Source of the DNA: Gammaproteobacteria bacterium
GTDB lineage: Bacteria > Pseudomonadota > Gammaproteobacteria > Thiohalobacterales > Thiohalobacteraceae
DNA length: 50,534 nucleotides
Assembly (NCBI GenBank): GCA_018819175.1
Contig: JAHJQQ010000021.1
Span: 1-50,534, forward strand
Reading direction: 5' to 3'
Part shown: positions 44,049 through 50,534 of the stretch, in pieces
How positions within the stretch are numbered: the stretch's first letter is position 1
Layout: the number at the start of each line of letters is the position of its first letter
The notes under the pieces: generated by a model
The model's input: the letters and a program-made list of their open reading frames with translations, nothing else
What the model was told of the DNA's origin: nothing
Databases searched by the model: none
Made by a program: the position numbers and the translations under genes

Positions 44049-45430
44049 TGTTACCAGCGAACCGACTGCAACTGCTGAGTTATGGTCTGCCCGGACTGCC
44101 GCTGGCCGTGCTCAGCCTGCCGTTGGTCGTATACCTGCCGACGTTCTACACGCAGGCACTGGGACTCTCGCTGCTCGCGGTTGGCGGTGCGCTGTTGCTC
44201 GCGCGTCTGTTCGATGTGTTCAGCGACGTCTTCATCGGCGAGCTGAGTGATCGCGCAAGCCGCCGCGGAATATCGCGCAAACTGGTGATCGCATGCGGCG
44301 TTCCCGTGCTGCTGATCGGAACATCGCAGCTATTTCAGCCGACGGGTACGGCCACGTTCGGTTCATTGTTGCTCTGGAGCCTGGTCGCCTATCTGGGCTG
44401 GACACTGATCGCCGTGCCCTACTACGCCTGGGGTGCCGCACTGTCGGCTGATGGCCATCGGCGCACGCAACTTGCCGGCAGTCGCGAAGGCTTCACCATA
44501 CTGGGCGTAGCCGCGGTGATCTTCGTACCCGCCTTGCTGGGCGTTTCCGATCAGCCGACGACAGTGATGCGCGGCGTCTCCGATCTGCTCTGGTGGATAT
44601 TACCAGCGACGGTCCTGATCGCGCTCTGGCGCGTACCGGACGCACCGACATCTATTGCTGTGAAAGTTGTCGATGCGGGCGCGTTCGCCGCCTTGCGCGC
44701 CAACGTCCCCATGCGACGTCTGCTGATTGCCTACACCCTGAGCAATGTCGCCAATGCGTTGCCCGCTACATTGTTCATCTTTTTTATCAGTCAGGTGCTT
44801 GATGCGGCCGATCAAGTCGGTCTGTTTCTCGGCATCTACTTTCTCGCCGGCATCGTTGCACTGCCCTTCTGGATATTGTTGTCACGCCGCTATGGCAAGG
44901 TGCGCAGCTGGGCCTGGTCGATGCTGCTCGCGACAGTCGCCTTCGCCGGAGCACCCTGGCTGGAGGCCGGCGATCTCGCACTCTATGCAGTGATCTGTCT
45001 GTTCACCGGGCTGGCCTATGGCGCGGACCTCGCGCTGCCCGCCTCGCTCCAGGCCGACATGGTCGATCTGGATCAGCATTACTCCGGACAACAACGCGCG
45101 GGACTTCTGTTTGGGTTGTGGGGGCTGGCGACGAAACTCGCGGCCGCGCTCGGCGTCGGCCTGGCCTTCGGTGCGCTTGCCCTGGTCGGTTTCGATCCGC
45201 AAACGCAGAACAGCGCAACCACCCTCGGACTGCTGGCATTGCTGTACGGACTCGCGCCGGTGCTGCTCAAGCTCGTATCCATCGCGCTGATCTGGCGACT
45301 GCCCACCACCTTATCCACGTCGCAGGACATCGCGACCAATCCCAACCAGGAGACTCATCATGTGGAAAACCCTGCTCTTAGTTCTGCTGAGCGCCAGTCT
45401 GCTGACCGGTTGTACCAGCATGCGTCCTGA
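44048..45430 (+). CDS. MFS transporter, GPH (sugar/cation symporter) type
   Basis: 460-residue inner-membrane transporter with about 12 hydrophobic helices. GPH-type features include LLARLFDVFSDVFIGELSDR in the first half, WTLIAVPYYAWGAALS, and SLQADMVDLDQHYSGQQRAGLLFGLWGLATKLAAALG in the second. Substrate unknown; members in lipid-modification clusters may move lipids or precursors rather than sugars. It starts at the TGATG junction with the Cfa-like gene. Its last 24 codons overlap the DUF3833 gene out of frame (45360-45430), an unusually long overlap that may mean a shifted stop or simply a non-essential tail. Confidence 0.9.
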   Translation: MLPANRLQLLSYGLPGLPLAVLSLPLVVYLPTFYTQALGLSLLAVGGALLLARLFDVFSDVFIGELSDRASRRGISRKLVIACGVPVLLIGTSQLFQPTGTATFGSLLLWSLVAYLGWTLIAVPYYAWGAALSADGHRRTQLAGSREGFTILGVAAVIFVPALLGVSDQPTTVMRGVSDLLWWILPATVLIALWRVPDAPTSIAVKVVDAGAFAALRANVPMRRLLIAYTLSNVANALPATLFIFFISQVLDAADQVGLFLGIYFLAGIVALPFWILLSRRYGKVRSWAWSMLLATVAFAGAPWLEAGDLALYAVICLFTGLAYGADLALPASLQADMVDLDQHYSGQQRAGLLFGLWGLATKLAAALGVGLAFGALALVGFDPQTQNSATTLGLLALLYGLAPVLLKLVSIALIWRLPTTLSTSQDIATNPNQETHHVENPALSSAERQSADRLYQHAS

Positions 45431-45887
45431 AGACTTTGCCGGCAGTGGCCCGGAACTGCGCATCGAGGAGTATTTCCAGGGCACCACGCGCGCCTGGGGC
45501 GTGGTGCAGGATCGTGGCGGAAAACCCATCCGCTATTTCACGGTCGATATTCGCGGCGGCTGGGAGGGCGATGAATTCGTGCTGCACGAAGACTTTGTTT
45601 TCCGCGACGGCGAAATCAGCCAGCGTATCTGGCGCATCCGCAAACTGGATGAGCACACCTACGAAGGGCGCGCTGACGACGTGGTCGGCACGGCCACCGG
45701 CAAGGCCTTTGGCAATGCACTCAACTGGCAATACGATTTGTTGATCAAAGTGGATTCGACAGAGTTGAAGGTTCATTTCAATGACTGGATGTTCCTGCAC
45801 GAAGACCAGGTGCTGGTCAACCGCGCCACCATGACCAAATTCGGTTTCCGTGTGGGTGAGATAATCCTGTTCTTCCAGAGAGGTTGA
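45360..45887 (+). CDS. DUF3833 lipoprotein
   Basis: 175-residue lipoprotein of DUF3833. The signal peptide ends in lipobox LLTGC, followed by TSMRPEDFAGSGPELRIEEYF. The mature part is a beta-rich domain (RGGWEGDEFVLHEDFVFRDGE, WQYDLLIKVDSTELKVHFNDWMF) suggestive of a lipocalin-like barrel that could bind lipids. It is probably anchored in the outer membrane, as there is no aspartate at position +2. AGGAG lies nine bases before ATG 45360, inside the end of the transporter gene. The family is a regular companion of Cfa/DUF1365 clusters; its function is unknown. Confidence 0.92.
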   Translation: MWKTLLLVLLSASLLTGCTSMRPEDFAGSGPELRIEEYFQGTTRAWGVVQDRGGKPIRYFTVDIRGGWEGDEFVLHEDFVFRDGEISQRIWRIRKLDEHTYEGRADDVVGTATGKAFGNALNWQYDLLIKVDSTELKVHFNDWMFLHEDQVLVNRATMTKFGFRVGEIILFFQRG

Positions 45888-45894
45888 TTCCGCC

Positions 45895-46470
45895 ATGACA
45901 TATCAGCGCAACGTTATCGCGATCCTTTGCTTGGCACTCGGATTATTGACGACAACGAGTGGCAGAGCCTCGACCGGTTTTCCGGAACGCATACAACTGG
46001 AAAACCATGAACTGCAGCGCATTGGCTCCGGCACGGCACGTTATGCCGGTATTATCACTGTGTACCAAGCTGTTTTGTATGCCCCAGCGAGCACAGCGCG
46101 CGGGAACATACTCGACACTGACGTGCCCAAGCGACTGGAGATCGTTTACAGCAGGTCGATTGAAAAGGCGCATCTGATCGAAGCCGCCGAGCATGCACTG
46201 GAACGTCAGCAGACGCCGGAGATACTGGATCGGTGGCGTTCGACAATTGATGAGCTGCATGCCGCTTATCAGGATGTGTCCGCCGGCGATCGCTTTGCCC
46301 TGGTGTTGCTACCCGAGAAAGGGTTAAGTTTGGAACTCAATGGACAGGGGCTGCTGCGCATCGATAAACCTGATTTTGCCCGGATCTATTTTGGTATCTG
46401 GTTGGGTGAGACGCCGTTATCCGCCAGTCTGCGCGATGACTTGCTGCCGACTGATTGCTGCCAGCAGTAA
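45895..46470 (+). CDS. Exported chalcone-isomerase-like protein
   Basis: 191-residue protein with a signal peptide (cut near GRAS) and a chalcone-isomerase-like fold. Markers are ELQRIGSGTARYAGIITVYQAVLYAP, PKRLEIVYSRSIEKAHLIEAAEHALERQ and YFGIWLGETPLSASLRDDLL. Bacterial members are probably fatty-acid-binding rather than flavonoid enzymes, by analogy with plant FAP proteins of the same fold. It lies seven bases after the DUF3833 stop. With DUF3833 it gives the operon two likely envelope lipid-binding proteins. Confidence 0.9.
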   Translation: MTYQRNVIAILCLALGLLTTTSGRASTGFPERIQLENHELQRIGSGTARYAGIITVYQAVLYAPASTARGNILDTDVPKRLEIVYSRSIEKAHLIEAAEHALERQQTPEILDRWRSTIDELHAAYQDVSAGDRFALVLLPEKGLSLELNGQGLLRIDKPDFARIYFGIWLGETPLSASLRDDLLPTDCCQQ

Positions 46471-46492
46471 TGCCAAGGGAGGCTTACAGATC

Positions 46493-46897
46493 ATGACCAA
46501 CACGACAGCACAGGATCTACCCGTGGTTTTTTACGACGGCGGTTGTCCGTTATGTCGGCGCGAAATCGGCCATTATCAGGGCTTGGATAAACGCGGCAAA
46601 ATCCGCTGGGTTGATATTCATGCGCATCCGGAAAGCCTTCAGCCTTATGGCATTGACTGGGAGAATGCCATGCAGCGCTTCCATCTGCTCGATTCAGACG
46701 GCCGCATGCTTACAGGTGCCTATGCCTTTGCAGCCCTATGGAAGCAACTGCCCTACTACCGGCTGTTGGCAGCAATCGTTTCCATCCCGGGCATGCTATT
46801 TCTGCTCGACAAACTCTATACGGCGTTCTCACGCTGGCGCTGGAAAAAACGCTGCACTGAGGCATGCGTAATTCCTCGCGCACCTGTTGGTGAATAA
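46493..46897 (+). CDS. DCC-family thiol-disulfide oxidoreductase-like protein (DUF393)
   Basis: 134-residue protein with the DCC motif FYDGGCPLCRREI near the N-terminus, a C-x-x-C pair in a thioredoxin-like setting. GIDWENAMQRFHLLDSDGRMLTGAYAFAALWKQLPYYRLLA is typical of the family, followed by a hydrophobic stretch (AIVSIPGMLFLLDKLYTAF). Redox partner unknown. AAGGGAGG lies ten bases before ATG 46493. The open frame extends 51 codons upstream inside the chalcone-isomerase-like gene, which I reject. It lies 22 bases after that gene's stop. Confidence 0.92.
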   Translation: MTNTTAQDLPVVFYDGGCPLCRREIGHYQGLDKRGKIRWVDIHAHPESLQPYGIDWENAMQRFHLLDSDGRMLTGAYAFAALWKQLPYYRLLAAIVSIPGMLFLLDKLYTAFSRWRWKKRCTEACVIPRAPVGE

Positions 46898-46933
46898 GCC
46901 GTGAAGCAACAACGAAAAGCGAGAAATGCAACC

Positions 46934-47419
46934 ATGGACCGCGATGACACCCTGGTGTTGCGCATCGGGACAGCTGCTGACCTGCCGGCGATCAACGCCG
47001 TTGTTGAAGCGGCCGTCATGACCTGGGATCTGCCCGACCGGGTCAAGCGTTTGGCGATGCCAAGCTACCGCTATGGAGAACATGACCTCGACTATCTGGA
47101 ATTGATCGTCGCCACAGACAGTGACGATAGGATTCTGGGCGTCGCAGGCTTTGAACCTGCCGATCCCAAGGACGCACCTGCAGGTCACTATGCATTGCTC
47201 CTGCATGGACTCTATGTTGTTCCGGCACATCACCGTCAGGGCATAGGCCGCAGACTGCTGCAGGCAGTTGAAGATGCCGCATGCAAACGCGGGTACGACG
47301 GACTGCTGGTCAAGGCGCAGGCCGGGTCTGAGGATTTTTTCATTGCTCAGGGTATGACGGAACTTACGGTCAGAGATACTGAACGCGATTACCCGCATCG
47401 ATTCTTTAAGGCAATCTAG
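46934..47419 (+). CDS. GNAT-family N-acetyltransferase
   Basis: 161-residue acetyltransferase with the acetyl-CoA loop HHRQGIGRRLLQAVEDAA (Q/R-x-x-G-x-G/A pattern) and the preceding strand LHGLYVVPA. It ends EDFFIAQGMTELTVRDTERDYPHRFFKAI. The acceptor is unknown. Start ATG 46934 fits the family start (VLRIGTAADLPAI); GTG 46901 is in frame and four bases past the previous stop, so it is also possible. It is probably the last gene of the right-hand operon; a palindromic repeat follows. Confidence 0.88.
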   Translation: MDRDDTLVLRIGTAADLPAINAVVEAAVMTWDLPDRVKRLAMPSYRYGEHDLDYLELIVATDSDDRILGVAGFEPADPKDAPAGHYALLLHGLYVVPAHHRQGIGRRLLQAVEDAACKRGYDGLLVKAQAGSEDFFIAQGMTELTVRDTERDYPHRFFKAI

Positions 47420-47494
47420 TTGAGGGAAACCACGGCTTCTATTGAGCATTACATGATGGCATGACATAGATATGTTCGATTTAAGAACTTCGCC

Positions 47495-47580
47495 ACCCTC
47501 TCCCCAACCCTCTCCCGCCCCGGCGGGAGAGGGGGTTATCCCCTCTCCCCGCTTGCGGGGAGAGGGTTAGGGAGAGGGCG
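47495..47580. repeat. CCCTCTCC/GGGAGAGG double palindrome
   Basis: Two adjacent hairpins: CCCTCTCCCGCC with GGCGGGAGAGGG around 47508-47533, and CCCTCTCCCCGC with GCGGGGAGAGGG at 47541-47566. The flanks TCTCCCCAACCC and GGGTTAGGGAGA add further pairing. It belongs to a repeat type common between proteobacterial genes; related copies lie at 50412-50513. It ends the right-hand operon region and precedes the small Sel1 gene. Confidence 0.85.
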
Positions 47581-47639
47581 TTTGTGTCATCCCAATTGGT
47601 AATGATCAATAATAACGCGATTTTTTCCAGGAGAAATGT

Positions 47640-47990
47640 ATGACAGTGGATATTTCCAATCTGGTTTTATTACGCAACGACCCCGAAGAAGCTGCACGCC
47701 TGCTGGAGGCCGCCGAGCAAGGTGATATCGATGCTCAATACGCCATGGGGCTGATCTATGCAGAAGGTCGCGGCGTTGAACAGGATGCTGCGCTTTCCTT
47801 TCTATGGCTGACGCTGGCCAGCGATAACGGTGACAATGATGCGATCACACTTCGTAACATCGTGGCTGCGCGAATGAGTGAGGCAGAACATCGGCAGGCC
47901 CTGCTGCTGATCGACCAACACAATAGCCGTGCTGCACAGAAAGGACTAGGTGGACGCCGCACGCGTCAACAGAATACGCGCAGACATTGA
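47640..47990 (+). CDS. Small Sel1-repeat protein
   Basis: 116-residue cytosolic protein with one clear Sel1-like repeat (DAQYAMGLIYAEGRGVEQD, then ALSFLWLTLASDNGD) and a basic C-terminal tail (GGRRTRQQNTRRH). CCAGGAG six bases before ATG 47640 supports real translation. No signal peptide. Function unknown; Sel1 proteins usually mediate protein contacts. It is convergent with katG, 92 bases apart, and that gap shows no clear terminator. Confidence 0.82.
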   Translation: MTVDISNLVLLRNDPEEAARLLEAAEQGDIDAQYAMGLIYAEGRGVEQDAALSFLWLTLASDNGDNDAITLRNIVAARMSEAEHRQALLLIDQHNSRAAQKGLGGRRTRQQNTRRH

Positions 47991-48082
47991 TTGACTGGTC
48001 TGAACTCAGGCCATAAAGCTGGTGCCAACATCAGATATCCCCACGCCGCAACTGCTGGCGGCGCAGGGAAACGTGTCGATAT

Positions 48083-50239
48083 TCAGGCCAGATCGAAACG
48101 GTCAGCGTTCATGACCTTGGTCCATGCGGCCACGAAGTCCTGTACGAACTTCTCCTTGTTGTCATCCTGTGCATAGACTTCGGCATAGGCGCGAAGGATC
48201 GAGTTGGAACCCAAGACAAGATCAACCCGCGTCGCGGTCCACTTGACCTTGCCAGTCCCGCGGTCTCTGACTTCGTACAGGTTGTTGCCGGCGGGTTTCC
48301 AGGTGTTGTTCATATCCGTCAGGTTTACGAAGAAGTCGTTCGTCAGCGCGCCTACCTTATCGGTGAACATCCCATGCTTGGTGCCGCCATGGTTGGTGCC
48401 AAGCACGCGCATACCGCCAACCAGCACGGTCATCTGATGAGCGGTCAGACCCATTAATTGCGTGCGATCGAGCATCAGCTCTTCCGCGCTGACGACATAG
48501 TCTTTCATGAGCCAGTTGCGGTAGCCGTCATGAAGGGGTTCCATGGGCTCAAAAGATTCTGCATCGGTCATCTCATCCGTTGCATCCCCGCGGCCGGGCG
48601 AGAACGGCACGCTGACAGCAACACCCGCGGCCTTTGCGGCCTGCTCGACGCCGATGTTACCGGCGAGAACGATCACATCCGCCACACTTGCACCGCTCTC
48701 GGCAGCAATCGGCTCAAGCACGGCCAGCACTTTTTTCAGACGCGCCGGCTCGTTACCTGCCCAGTCTTTCTGCGGGGCCAGTCGGATGCGTGCACCGTTG
48801 GCGCCGCCACGCATATCCGAACCACGGAAGGTTCTTGCGCTGTCCCAGGCAGTAGCCACCATTTCGCTGAGACTCAGACCGCTGGCCGCAATTTTGGCTT
48901 TCACGGCCGCAACGTCGTAGCTGCTGCTACCGGCGGGAACCGGGTCTTGCCAGATCAGGTCTTCTTTCGGCACATCGGGCCCGATGTAACGCGCCTTCGG
49001 TCCCATGTCGCGATGTGTCAGTTTGAACCAGGCCCGCGCAAAGACTTTGGAGAAGTGTTCCGGATCTTTGTAGAAGCGCTCGGATATCTTGCGATACTCC
49101 GGGTCCATCTTCATGGCCATGTCGGCATCGGTCATGATCGGGTTGTAGCGCTTGGTGAGGTCTTCAACATCGACAGGCTTATCTTCTTCCTTGATGTTGA
49201 TGGGCTCCCACTGCCAGGCGCCGGCCGGGCTTTTCTTCAGTTCCCACTCATAGTTGAGCAGCAGCGTGAAGTAACCGTTGTCCCACTTCGTCGGGTGCGT
49301 GGTCCATGCGCCTTCAAGGCCGCTGGACACGGTATCGCGGCCAATGCCACGTTTGGTTTTGTTCACCCAGCCCAGGCCTTGATCTTCCAATTCAGCGGCC
49401 TCGGGCACCGGGCCGAGCAAGGTGGCGTCGCCGTTGCCGTGACATTTACCCACGGTATGGCCGCCAGCAGTGAGAGCAACGGTTTCCTCGTCGTTCATCG
49501 CCATGCGAGCAAAGGTCACGCGCACATCGTGGGCTGTCTTGAGTGGATCGGGTTTGCCATCCACACCTTCGGGGTTTACATAAATCAGCCCCATCATCAC
49601 GGCGGCCAGCGGATTTTCGAGATCGCGCTCGCCGGAATAACGGCTGCCTGTGCTACCGCTGGGCGCCAACCATTCCTTTTCCGAACCCCAGTAAGTGTCC
49701 TTTTCCGGATGCCAGATATCCTCGCGGCCGAAGCCGAAACCGAAGGTCTTCAGACCCATGGATTCATAGGCGATAGTGCCGGCGTAGGCAATCAAATCGG
49801 CCCAGCTGAGTTTGTTGCCGTATTTTTTCTTGATCGGCCAGAGCAGACGGCGCGCCTTGTCCAGGTTCACGTTATCCGGCCAGGAGTTGATCGGCGCGAA
49901 GCGCTGATTGCCCGTACCCGCACCGCCGCGACCGTCAGCGATACGGTAGGTCCCGGCCGCATGCCAGGACAAGCGGATCATGAGACCGCCGTAATGACCC
50001 CAGTCCGCCGGCCACCAGGCCTGGCTGTCCGTCATCAGCGCGTGCAGGTCTTTCTTGAGTGCAGCCACGTCGAGTTGCTTGACCGCTTCACGATAGTTGA
50101 AGTCCGCGCCCATCGGATTGGTCTTGGTATCGTGCTGATGCAGAATGTCGAGGTTAAGGGCCTTCGGCCACCATTCCATGTTCGACATGCCGCTCTCTGT
50201 AGCGCCGCCATGCATCACTGGGCATTTGTTTTCAGACAT
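48083..50239 (-). CDS. katG: Catalase-peroxidase KatG
   Basis: Bifunctional haem enzyme of 718 residues that destroys hydrogen peroxide. The distal haem pocket is in MIRLSWHAAGTYRIADGRGG (R, W and H; the W is part of the Trp-Tyr-Met crosslink), the tyrosine partner is in GLIYVNPEG, and the proximal haem histidine is in TAGGHTVGKCHGNG. The C-terminal degenerate peroxidase domain is complete. No signal peptide, so cytosolic. AAGGAG lies six bases before ATG 50239. The upstream AT-rich region presumably holds its promoter, but I could not identify a confident OxyR or Fur site. Confidence 0.98.
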   Translation of the reverse strand: MSENKCPVMHGGATESGMSNMEWWPKALNLDILHQHDTKTNPMGADFNYREAVKQLDVAALKKDLHALMTDSQAWWPADWGHYGGLMIRLSWHAAGTYRIADGRGGAGTGNQRFAPINSWPDNVNLDKARRLLWPIKKKYGNKLSWADLIAYAGTIAYESMGLKTFGFGFGREDIWHPEKDTYWGSEKEWLAPSGSTGSRYSGERDLENPLAAVMMGLIYVNPEGVDGKPDPLKTAHDVRVTFARMAMNDEETVALTAGGHTVGKCHGNGDATLLGPVPEAAELEDQGLGWVNKTKRGIGRDTVSSGLEGAWTTHPTKWDNGYFTLLLNYEWELKKSPAGAWQWEPINIKEEDKPVDVEDLTKRYNPIMTDADMAMKMDPEYRKISERFYKDPEHFSKVFARAWFKLTHRDMGPKARYIGPDVPKEDLIWQDPVPAGSSSYDVAAVKAKIAASGLSLSEMVATAWDSARTFRGSDMRGGANGARIRLAPQKDWAGNEPARLKKVLAVLEPIAAESGASVADVIVLAGNIGVEQAAKAAGVAVSVPFSPGRGDATDEMTDAESFEPMEPLHDGYRNWLMKDYVVSAEELMLDRTQLMGLTAHQMTVLVGGMRVLGTNHGGTKHGMFTDKVGALTNDFFVNLTDMNNTWKPAGNNLYEVRDRGTGKVKWTATRVDLVLGSNSILRAYAEVYAQDDNKEKFVQDFVAAWTKVMNADRFDLA

Positions 50240-50411
50240 TGCGTTCTCCTTTTCCTTGATTTGGCTATCCGTTACCGATCTTCGTATGCCGGTAAGATTC
50301 GAGTATTGGCTGAACTACTTGATTAGTAAAATTGTTTATATTTATTACTATGATTGATAATTACTATTAGTGGCAAGTTCTTGAGCTACCGGTACTGCTG
50401 TCCCAGTAACT

Positions 50412-50513
50412 CCCTCTCCCTCCTGGGAGAGGGCTGGGGAGAGGGTGTCAAAATAGAAAACTGCTTGAATATTAATTCCCTCTTCCTGGCCTTCTCCCGG
50501 GAGGGAGAAGGGA
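50412..50513. repeat. CCCTCTCC palindromes upstream of katG
   Basis: CCCTCTCCCTCC with GGGAGAGGG (50412-50433), the adjoining GGGGAGAGGG, and a second hairpin CCTTCTCCC with GGGAGAAGG (50489-50512) are of the same type as 47495-47580. The two copies bracket the katG region. Between 50240 and 50411 the sequence is AT-rich and shows no gene. Confidence 0.7.
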
Positions 50514-50534
50514 TTATTCTTTTCTCGACGACAG

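Noticed and set aside
47420..47494. Gap after the GNAT gene as a small coding region
   Set aside because: No ribosome site or conserved short frame; only the start of the palindromic repeat region is visible.
48458..50326. 622-codon open frame antisense to katG
   Set aside because: KatG on the other strand is unambiguous; the long antisense frame follows from GC-rich codon bias, and its translation matches no family I know.
50320..50375. Possible Fur or OxyR box before katG (AT-rich text around GATAATTACTATTAG)
   Set aside because: The match to either consensus is too weak, and AT-rich sequence gives such matches by chance.

Overview
The window reads as a GC-rich (high-fifties per cent by eye), gene-dense chromosome segment of a gammaproteobacterium. 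The evidence is the smc-zipA-ligA operon, the dksA-gluQ pair, a TetR repressor/acrA/acrB set with an AcrR-type operator, cysZ, short-form queF, and DUF1631 and YheT proteins. A lone DsrC-family protein and many palindromic intergenic repeats would suit an environmental (possibly Chromatiales-like) lineage, but no marker gene here fixes the genus. No phage, plasmid, rRNA, convincing tRNA or CRISPR was seen.

Layout. 1-9563: core genome (DUF1631 protein, LigA, ZipA and SMC on the minus strand; QueF on the plus). 9564-17103: a D-ribulokinase-like FGGY kinase, a CHASE/GGDEF/EAL protein, CysZ, then a minus-strand aminotransferase and a CbbY-like HAD phosphatase. 17342-23244: DksA with a long lysine/alanine-rich N-terminal tail, GluQ, acetyl-CoA synthetase, a tandem receiver protein and a YheT hydrolase. 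23644-26281: two exported proteins of unknown role (a beta-propeller and a Sel1-repeat protein). 26690-30627: a DsrC-like protein, a LysR regulator, azoreductase, pirin and a DJ-1/PfpI protein. 30714-35975: TetR repressor, operator, AcrA lipoprotein and AcrB pump, with no outer-membrane channel beside them. 47640-50534: a small Sel1 protein and catalase-peroxidase KatG.

The most interesting block is 36180-47419. A MerR-family regulator has an intact cobalamin-binding module of the CarH/LitR photoreceptor type (W-x9-EH and E-x-H-x2-G motifs). Copies of TTGTACA lie 11 bp apart in front of its own gene and again in the intergenic region between two divergent operons. The left operon encodes an SDR, a SnoaL-like protein, an exported glutathione peroxidase, a cysteine-less glutaredoxin fused to a DUF3429 membrane domain, and a MoCF/CinA-like protein. 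The right operon encodes an FAD oxidoreductase, a DUF1365 protein, a Cfa-like methyltransferase with altered bicarbonate-site residues, a GPH-type transporter, a DUF3833 lipoprotein, an exported chalcone-isomerase-like protein, a DCC thiol protein and an acetyltransferase. I read this as a light/B12-controlled programme against photo-oxidative stress that modifies membrane lipids and removes lipid peroxides. The pathway end product is unknown.

Intergenic DNA is unusually rich in inverted repeats. They include a 370-bp element with perfect 24-bp ends after cysZ, a 146-bp element with perfect 19-bp ends before acs, two REP-rich elements sharing an internal segment, GCCACGGA-type hairpins at two loci, and CCCTCTCC palindromes beside katG.
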